Source: Notolepis coatsorum (Eukaryota; Chordata; Actinopteri; Aulopiformes; Paralepididae). Taken from it: a DNA stretch of 64,000 nt. The notes beneath the pieces are model-generated. The model was not told the DNA's origin, did no database searches, and saw only the letters and a list, made by a program, of their open reading frames with translations. Location: the NCBI GenBank assembly GCA_963971535.1, contig OZ020589.1:81289184-81353183 (forward strand), in the 5' to 3' direction. This document shows positions 55,808 through 64,000 of this stretch, one piece after another. Made by a program: the position numbers and the translations under genes. The stretch's first letter is position 1, and every line of letters starts with the position of its first letter.

Positions 55808-56822
55808 CTTTCCTTCAGGAAACTAATTTCAAGCTATCTGATTATTCCAGACTACGTAAACGATGGGTTGGACAAGTGTACCACTCATCATTTCAGAGCA
55901 GAGCTAGAGGTGTGGCAATTTTAATTCACAAATCAATACATTTTATTTGCTCAGATGTTCTCTGGTAACTGGAAAGCTCTGTGGCACCCCAGTGATTATG
56001 CTTAATATCTACGGCCCTAACTGGGATAATAGCTAATTTTTTAGATCTGTGTTCTCTTCGATACCGGACCTCTCCACACATTATCTAATATTAGGAGGGG
56101 ACTTCAATTGTTGGCTTTAATCCATCATTGGATCGCACATCTACCAGAAATGCAGTACTTTCAAGCTCTGCTAAAACCATTCAATCTTTTATGGAAGAGT
56201 TTTCACTTTCAGATCCTTGGCGTTTTCACAACCCATCTAGCAGAGCATACTCATTCTTCTCTCATGTTCATCACACCTTCACTCGTATTGATTATTTATT
56301 GATCGACAATCGGCTCATCTCATCAGTACTATCTTGCTCATATGATACTATTGTCATATCGGACAACTCTATAGTTCTAATGGAACTGCAAATTAGGGGA
56401 TGGGATAACACCCGACTACCCTGGCGACTGACTACTAGTTTGTTATCGAACGAAGATTTTGTTACTTTTATTTCCAAGCAGATAGATTTTTTTTGGATAT
56501 CAATAAGACGCCAGGGATCTCAGCTTCCTTACTATGGGAGACACTGAAGGCATACTTAATGGGGGAAATTATTTCTTACTGCACTTATTAGACTAGAGCC
56601 AGAAGGAAGAAATTAGATAATTTAACCAAACAGATCACTCAGATTGACAACGTTTACTCTATCGCTCCATCACCTGATTTATATAAGGAACGCCTATTGT
56701 TACAAGCAGAATTCAATACTCTGACTACCACCCATACCAAAAAATTACTATTCAAATCCAGATACAATTACTATGAACACAGAGATAAGGCGAATAGACT
56801 ATTAGCTCATCAATTAAGACAG
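55808..56822 (+). pseudogene. LINE ORF2 continuation, endonuclease (copy C)
   Basis: Continues the ORF2 cut at 44677. TTCCTTCAGGAAACTAAT restores the conserved FLQET opening of the endonuclease. Later pieces SRARGVAILI (about 55895), then DPWRFHNPSSRAYSFFSHVH and TRIDYLLI (about 56210-56310), mark the rest of the domain. Several stops and frame changes occur between them (for example near 55968-56130). The sequence then covers the region before the reverse transcriptase (RDKANRLLAHQLRQ near 56785) and is cut at 56822 by a second retrovirus-like element. The reverse transcriptase itself lies outside the window, if it survives. Confidence 0.8.
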
Positions 56823-58382
56823 TGTGGTATCCTTGACTGTGTATTTCATAACTAATATGTGTGAATAATTAGAGAAAACCATAATGCAAAAGCCAGGTGT
56901 ACCTTTTTAACAGCAGAGTGGATTTACAGTGCTAAGTAAGGAAGTGATACTGGTGTTACAGAAACAGTCATTTCAACAAACCCCCACTCTAAACAAATGT
57001 ACTCAACTGCTTGGAACAGAAGGAAACAGCCACTCAACCCCCACTCGTGTGACTGAGGATTGTATGTAAATGTGGCCACACCTAACAGATTACAGGCAGA
57101 GAAACAGAGGTCTGGTCACAGACCTAACTTGCTTTTGCTAAAGGTTCATGAAACTAATTCACAAACAAGATCATATTAATTAAACTGTAGATAAAAGGTA
57201 TTTGAATATAATTTAGAATGTCAAACTGGTTATTTAAGTAATAATGCTATTTCACTCTGGTTGTAAAGCTTGCTAGAATCTAAACCTTAGAACTATAAAT
57301 TCAGTCTGGAAAAAAGCAGGCTTATGATACTTTATATAGGAAATCTGGAATTAAAATATAGACAAACTCCACATTGGGTTAATGCTGAATACATATCGCT
57401 GCTGTCGGGACAAAACCTCATAACTCCAAAAACCCAACTTTTCAGCAGATGAAAAAAATGAACACAGATTTGAGGGTGAATAGAGTTAGGAGGTTTAGAC
57501 AGATGATCGGTTTAATGCTTTCCCATTGTTTAAACTTTGTAAAACCCACACACACATATGGAGGATGATCTACGGAGTTGATTTATTTAATAAAAAAAAA
57601 ATTCAAAAAATGGAGTTATGAGGTTTTGGCACGACAGCAGCGATATGTAACTTCTTACATTTAAGGGACAAATTAGAAAAGGTTTTAGTGTTAAACTGTC
57701 CATTCATCAAAAAGCCACATGAAGACCCCCCGCTGTTGATACTGGAAGAAGACCACGAGGAGGAAGACAAGGAGGGGGGCGGACCGCCCCCAGAAGACAA
57801 AACCTAATTGGACCAAACGTATTATTAGAATGTGCTAGGATTGGTTGAGATCAGAGTATATAACAGAGAACGCATGTTTAGAGAGACAGGCCAGACCCCC
57901 CCCTAGGGTCTGCGTCTCTCACTACCACCCATCCAGAGACTACTGTGAGCTGATTGCATGTGAGTAAATCATGGGAAACACCATTGTTGTTTAGGTTAGA
58001 GTAACATGTATACAGATATCCATCTGAAACCAGGTTTACTCATGTGTAATGCTCAGTAAGATTCTCTATTTCATTTGATAACCATGACTACTGTTTATGG
58101 GCATACTAGGTTTGATGTGCAAACCTTATTAAGCCTATGTACAAACATGTTTGATGTACTATGAAATAATCCTTGTATGTAAACAACAACCTTCTGAATT
58201 CACTCTGAGCCCAGAGGCAAAATAAACGCTTGGAGTTGAACTATAGTTCCTTTTGTCTGGGCTGCACAGTTTATTTCTCTATCAGTAGAGAAGACCATCA
58301 CTATCTTATGATCCTTCTTCCTTTCCAGATAGCAACCTCATTGTACTGTAAATAACCTGAGTTATGTATAGAATATATGACA
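56823..58382 (+). repeat. 5' LTR of retrovirus-like element C
   Basis: About 1560 bp between the LINE break and the primer-like site. It contains a TATATAA box (57857-57863) and an AATAAA signal (58221-58226), spaced about 360 bases. The partner LTR is outside the window, so the limits rest on comparison with element A. About 256 bases of it are a nested MITE. Confidence 0.65.
57392..57647. mobile_element. 256-bp MITE with long inverted repeats inside LTR C
   Basis: Terminal inverted repeats of about 35 bp, beginning CATATCGCTGCTGTCG at 57392 and ending with the complement at 57647, differ at only a few positions. TA flanks both ends (57390-57391 and 57648-57649), fitting a TA target duplication as in Tc1/mariner elements. 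The interior is AT-rich and noncoding. Confidence 0.85.
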
Positions 58383-58386
58383 GAAA

Positions 58387-58406
58387 TGGTGCCGTTGTTA
58401 GACCCG
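58387..58406 (+). promoter_or_regulatory. Primer-binding-site-like sequence of element C
   Basis: TGGTGCCGT at 58387-58395 is identical to the first nine bases of the histidine-tRNA primer site. The following TGTTA looks like an insertion before GACCCG, which resembles the next part of the site. Confidence 0.5.
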
Positions 58407-61400
58407 TTCTGCATTGTTCCCATATTGAGAGCAAGCAGTAGAAAGGACCGGGGTTAAGGTGTTGCAGTGCAGAGTTTTTGCAGTCTGGAAGGGGAGAACG
58501 GGGTTGTGTGTTTGGTCGTGTAGCCAGTAGCCACCAGTTGGGGCCCGGGGTGGGTGTTGTTTTTACGTGCAGGGGGTGGGGCGGTAGAGCAGAGATGAGT
58601 TCTATTATGTTTAGACCACAATTCCAGGGTGAGAATGTTTGTGTAGGCGAGGGTCAGTGAAGTCGGGAATCACAAGGATCGACTCTGACCTCGACTGTAC
58701 AGACGGATTCTGAATGAGAGCGCAGATAGGGTGAAGGTGCTTAGGTTAATATAATCTAATATTGGTGGCGTCACTACAGTGTGGATCAGTGGTATAGGAT
58801 CACGCGGGTAAGTGAGTGGTTACGTGGCGTTTGATATCTCGGGGTTGAATTGACGTCGTTAATCTTACGTGGATGTAATGAGAACATTTTGAAGTGATTA
58901 AGTGGGGCGACATTCAAAGATGTTATTTGGTTTGCCGAAAGGCCTGCATTTGTCCAGGACTCTTAGCAAGTCAAGGATGAGCTGGATCATTTCGAACCTC
59001 TGTTTACGGACAGAAACGAATGAACTCTCGTGCCCAGGTGCTGTTGCTTTAATAGAAGGTGCTTGCTTGAATATATCCTGTTATCTGTATCTGGCCGCGC
59101 TCAAGGCGAGTAAGAGATATAGTGGATATATAAAGGAAAGTATGATGTGTTTCAAACCTTTTGTTAAGCAATGGACAGTAGACACGAGATAGTATTGGTG
59201 TAGAGGGTGCGCGATATTAGTTTTAATCAAGTAGCCGCCGGGCTTACGAATGACGGTGGAAGTATAAACGTTATGGCGTCAATAAGTGTGTTTTGAGTAT
59301 TGTAGAGTGACACCAGAAGCAGACAGTGTGGCTATAATACAACTTTCGACTCTGGTTTGCCCATTGAGTTCGAACCAGAGGAAAGGATTGGGCATTTTTT
59401 GCTGCCTGTGAGCACAGGGAGTTTAAAGAAAAAGATGATACCCGCATATATCCTGCAGAAGGGCCTGCTAAATTTGAGACGTTTTATGCCGTTATTGCGT
59501 GAGTCGCGTTGAGAGTTAGTACTTAAAAAGCCGGCCGGCTGAGATGATAATGAGGAGGAAATGATGTTGTTGTTGTTGGACGTTTGGATGAAATGGGTGA
59601 GCACTTATGAATGGGAGTTTGTGTGTGAACATGTTAGCTGTGGGTAAATGGGTTTGGTACTTATGAATGAATGCGTGTATGTATAATTTTACAAAAGTAC
59701 TGTTATATAGTTCTCGTGATGCGTGTGTAATTTTTATCCGACCGGTTAGCGTTGAACTGGATGAATGCGCGGATCGTGAGCGCATATAGGAACATCACAT
59801 AACGCGCTGATCTCGGGGAGTGTTGAACCTCACATCATGCTGGCTAGCTACTTAGATGATATGAGCGTTTAGGGGGTAACGCCGTGATGAGGGCTCGTGC
59901 AATGTTATGATTAGAAGCGGCGTGGTGGCGGTAGGATAGGCGATACTGGTGCGTAAAGCGATTGTGTAATGATAACGTTGATTGAGAGTTGTTTGCAGGA
60001 GTAGGACGCTTCGGTTGTGATGTTGTATGACTCTGGGCGAAGACCACCGCGGTGCACCCTTGGGAAAAGGGGAGCTGGCTATTAGAGCTAAGCTAAGCTA
60101 AGCTACCTATGCTAAGCTAAGCTAACAGGGCTATTAAGCTAACTGTGTTAACGGTGCAGATGTGCAGGGTACGGATGATTCTTTTCATGTTGTATGAACG
60201 TACGTTATTATATTTTGTACTACGTGTGACGTAGGGTTGCGTTATGCTGGAGACAGTTGACAGTGTTTTGTGTAGAGACTGTATAGCATTATGCAACTCG
60301 TGACCACCAGCGGCGGGCTGGCAGAGAGCAACTTCCGTAATTGACAGGAAGCGCCGTAGCGGGCATTTTGAACTTCCAAATTTGACAGGAATCGCCGTAA
60401 CGGCCATTTTAGTTGTAGTTTTTTATCGTCTTGTTCCGTTGCCTAATGGCGGAGGAAAGAGAAATGTGTGCAGTTCTGGTTAACGCAAATGGTGAGTGTT
60501 TATATTTTTGCTTTGTGTTGTAACGATGATCTGGGAGTGGTTTTGTTTGTGTTGCTACAAGTTTTGTGTAAACAGAAGGGGGAGGATGTGTACATACGTG
60601 GGATTAGATTATGGGAGATAGTCATTGGGGAGGAAATTAATGCAAACATTGCAGTGAGGGTATCAGTAGAGAATGAATACATTGCTTGTATCTAGTTAAA
60701 CTCACAATTTAGCTACTATGGGTAAATGTATCATTAATAATGGGAACAATATATATACATTAAGTCTGTTGGGGAAGCAATGTGCTGTTTTACTCAAGTA
60801 TGCCCTTACCAAGGGGGGTAGTTTGGGAGTGGATAGACTTAATACAACTGCAGTAGGATCAAATATCACATGTGTACAGAGTATCATTCCCGGGTAGACC
60901 TGGCTTAAAACAATTTAGGCTTGGCACATTTGAAACCACTTCTGGGAGTTTGTATGGAAAATATTGTTTTATTTCTTAAACGAGTGGCCTTTAAAATTAC
61001 TTGAATAATGTTGTGTTAAATTGCAAATTTTAAATCTGTTTAGAGTGCAGTTGTTTTGAAAGATGTTATAGTATAGATAAGTGATGTTGTGTTAATGCTT
61101 GTTTAAATTGTTAAATCTTTAATACACTATTGATTTACATAGGCTAATGTTTTATATTAAGATTGGTTGCAAGTCCTTGAATCATAATAGGATAATTTAA
61201 TGGTGGGGGCTTGTTTATATGTTTTTTTAATGATTAAATGATTATGTTTACAATAGTTGTAATAATGTGCTATTCAGTCCAGGGTTTCTCTGTGTTTGGC
61301 TGTTGAGAGAACAGGCAAATGTGTGTTAATTTGGCTCTGGGGGGGGGGTTAGACCTTCCCCCTGAAAGATGTAGGAATGTGTGATTAATTCAACCCTGAA

Positions 61401-64000
61401 AGGCGGCTTCACGGCTTGCCTCTCGGGGTGGACTGTGTGTAATTAACCCTCTGTTTACAGGAAGATCAAAGGGGGGAGGAATGCTTTTAAAAACAGGTCA
61501 CAGGATGCTCAAGGGGGGATGGTAAACCTGTTGTTTATGGTCGCTGTTACACCCAGAGAAGGGACCTAGTCTATCTTTACAACAGGAAGACAGGTCAAGA
61601 GTGGTAATTGGAGAGTGCAGTGGGGAGAAAAGATAACAGTAGAGGTATTTTTACAACATGGACACAAGACGTGAGCATGCTGGACATAGAGGGTGACAGG
61701 AAGGTGAGACAAGAGGGGGCTAATACAGGAGACAGTTGGTGAGTGAGTGAGAAAATCAATGGGCAGTCCTCAGATGCGGTTATTACGTTGAGTGGATGAC
61801 TATTTGGTGAGGGAATATTTGGGTCTGTCTGTGCACTGGACGGCATGGATGGTTCTAAATTAAAGATAGGTCCAGTCCATCTTTGAAGCAAGGGTAGGAG
61901 TGCAGAAAATGTAAGTGTAGATTGGATTAGCCTGGAGTTGAGAGCAGGAAAGTTGAGAGCAGGAGAGTTGAGAGAAGGGAGGAAGAAACAACTAACAATT
62001 GAATGATGGCTAATGAGTTATGTGTTGTTGTGGTTGTGAGATTTGTTTGAATGACGGTTTTTGTTTGCAGAAAGTATGAGCTTTGATGCATGAGTGAAAC
62101 AAGCATGAATGGCTTTGTCTTTGAGTGTTTACCTAGTAATGTGAGGATGATTTGAGTGGGGTGTCTGTGTGTGTCTGTGTGTCTTTTGATTTCAGTGAGT
62201 GATTGAAGCTGTTGATGGCAGGGCGTAAAACGATTCTGTTATCTGGTTAAAGCCTAACAATAGCATACCAAGCTCACTACAGGAGGTTAGGTCTTGTGTC
62301 AGGATCAAATGTCAGCTGGGTGAGCCAGCAGACCACTTTTAGTATAAGCCATATCTAGGTAAAATAAAACAATAACAACGTTAATGAGTAGTAAGGCTGT
62401 TATCTTGTCTATCAGAATAAGAAGGATATCAAAACACTTGGTTTATAACAAATAGAACTGGAATTAATATCGCTTATCATTTGGTATCATTTGTTTGAAT
62501 GAAAGAGTTTATTTTGTTTCATATCATTTGTTTGATTAAAAGAGTTTATTTTGTTTCTTATTTTAAAGGGTCAAAGTGGTGGTAATTTTGAGTTTATTTC
62601 TTTCATTTGATTTTATTTCTTTTGAATATCTTAGAAGTTAAAGTCGCTGCTGAGAAATCAGTATACGTGTGAATGATGTATTGAATTTAAATGTTTGATT
62701 TATTTTTCTTTCTTTTCTTTCTAAACTTTAATTTTCAGGACTGAATGTGTTGTATGACAGTGATAAACGTTAATTTTCAGGACTGAATGTGTTGTATGAC
62801 AGTGATGAATGGGACCAGTATAGAAGACTGTGCTGGAATTGGAGGTGTTGGGTCGTGATGACATGACTGCTTTGTTTAGTGAGGATGGAGTGTGAGATGA
62901 GTGCAAGCGATTTTGGAGTTTGTTGTTTTCATTCCTTTGATGGTTTTAAATATGCATGGTTATTTCACAGGTGGGGATGCCACACAACAGATTGGTGTGT
63001 GTTTATTGGGATGTATGACTTTGTTTAATTTCTTTTTCTTTTGTGTTTAATCTATTTTTTCATGATCTGGTGGGAGAGGACGCTTGTGCAGAGAGTGTGA
63101 AAGCTGAAATACATCAGAACAGGATGTCCAGAGAGCTAAGTAGTTCATTTTCACATTTGTGTGGATTTGTCAAAATGGCTTCTCTTGCAAGTATGTTAAA
63201 TGGATGTGATCAGAATTTGCATTGTGCTTTGTCTCTTCACAGCTCGGTAAGGGAGGGAATGCAGAACAACCCAGAGGACACATGATCAATACATTACATT
63301 AGAAATATGCGGCACGGTAAAGTGTGACTTCAGTTTGTTTCCTGTTTCTCTTCAGTCCAAGGGTGGTTAATTACCAAATTGTGGTGAGAGGATTCTTGTA
63401 TACATTTGCCCTCGTCTCTACAAAACCCCTGAAGGGGGGCCAGGTTGGACTTATGTGAACAGATGTGGTTTGGAAAAAGTCCAGGCTAAAAGAACCGTCT
63501 GTGAGTACGACAGGTTGTCATGGGATAAAAGATGACTAGACGTGAGGCATGTGACCTGGCCTGAAACATGGCTGCAGCTGTTAGCTGCCAAGCTAAGGAG
63601 GGGGGCGGAACCAGTCTGAGGGCTGAGCAGGATACGTGTGAGCAAGATCCTCTGGGGATTGTGACATTTTGGTTGGGCTGTAGGGAACAGGGAAGATGAC
63701 TGAACAGATACTGATGGTCTTTGTTTTGTGCACATTTGATTTGGTAGGAAGCACAGACAAAGGGCGGATAGATTAACACAACGCAGGGATAGGTAAGGAC
63801 ATACACATAGATTAGGGAGTTAGACGCTAGAATAAGATAGTGAAATATTTTTTTCTCCTTGGGTGTTTGTGCTTTCCCTGCCCGACTGACGCTGTGGAGA
63901 CCGAGGTGGTAAGGTTATGACCATTATGTGGTCATAAAGGGGGGAGGATAGATGAGAAGACCAATTGATGAATTATGCAAAATGTGATTGAACTATTTTT
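58407..64000 (+). other. Leader of element C, no ORF supported
   Basis: More than 5 kb without a coding region I can support. Landmarks: a donor-like GCGG then GTAAGTGAG (58807/58808), a GCTAAGCTAA-rich block (about 60085-60143), GGCCATTTT (60402-60410), an ATG directly followed by GTGAGT (60489-60497), and acceptors TCTCTTCACAG (ending 63242) and TTTCTCTTCAG (ending 63355). A short duplication of TTAATTTTCAGGACTGAATG occurs at about 62728 and 62770. Confidence 0.55.

Larger units (their letters stand above)
56823..64000 (+). mobile_element. Retrovirus-like LTR element C, 5' part, runs off the window
   Basis: A second large element inserted in L1 copy C. The LTR (56823-58382) starts TGTGGTATCC and ends ATATATGACA. 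It is followed by a primer-site-like TGGTGCCGT and a leader of more than 5 kb. Though the sequence is diverged from element A, the order of landmarks is the same: GCTAA-rich block, YY1-like site, ATG plus donor, and CTTCACAG acceptor. The 3' half is beyond position 64000, so neither its coding content nor its target duplication can be seen. Confidence 0.7.

Overview
The window looks like gene-poor vertebrate nuclear DNA, most likely from a teleost fish. I found no host gene I could support: no exon series, rRNA or tRNA gene. The teleost call is inferred from the mix of mobile elements: an L1/Tx1-type LINE, L2/CR1/Rex1-type LINEs, a DIRS tyrosine-recombinase retrotransposon, a Tf1/sushi-type Ty3/gypsy element, a Gmr1-like gypsy element with a SCAN-like Gag, a tRNA-derived SINE, hAT- and piggyBac-type non-autonomous DNA transposons, and two large retrovirus-like LTR elements. 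Every coding region belongs to a mobile element, and nearly all are broken.

Layout. 1-3600: AT-rich, with a 167-bp tandem repeat and a mosaic of duplicated blocks at 2320-3152. 3620-9690: L1 copy A, almost full length, with a broken ORF1, an ORF2 split by one frameshift, and a mutated reverse transcriptase catalytic motif. 9779-10990: minus-strand L2 fragment. 11074-11550: tRNA-derived SINE with target-site duplication. 12240-21872: a four-level nest. A Rex1/CR1-like LINE is split by a DNA transposon (12637-21238), which holds a DIRS element (13095-20234, minus strand), which is split by an L2 LINE (about 15511-17803). 22500-33058: L1 copy B, carrying a SINE (24815-25316) and a complete-ended sushi-type gypsy element (26266-31640, minus strand, TSD AACAC). 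33056-33745: minisatellite and GA arrays. 35426-40167: Gmr1-like gypsy element with gag and protease but most of pol missing. 40168-40950: LINE remnant holding a 477-bp hAT-type element. 41404-42340: piggyBac-type element. 43100-56822: L1 copy C, interrupted by an 11.1-kb retrovirus-like element (44678-55807, 1.5-kb LTRs, 4-bp TSD). A second, divergent relative begins at 56823 and runs off the right edge.

The part I consider least described is this retrovirus-like pair. Each has a 1.5-kb LTR starting TGTGGTAT, a degenerate histidine-tRNA-like primer site, and a very long leader with no open reading frame I recognise. About 2.1 kb into each leader lies a similar block: GCTAA-rich repeats, a YY1-like GGCCAT motif and an ATG followed at once by a consensus splice donor; the first copy also has two perfect CRE palindromes. 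A CTTCACAG splice acceptor lies downstream in both. In the first copy it precedes a short Gag-like ORF with a CCHC knuckle, and no polymerase is recognisable. This suggests a large non-autonomous retroviral derivative with an internal promoter and spliced leader, which is an inference from the sequence only.

All comparisons were made by eye. Family names rest on recognised motifs and structure, not on database searches.
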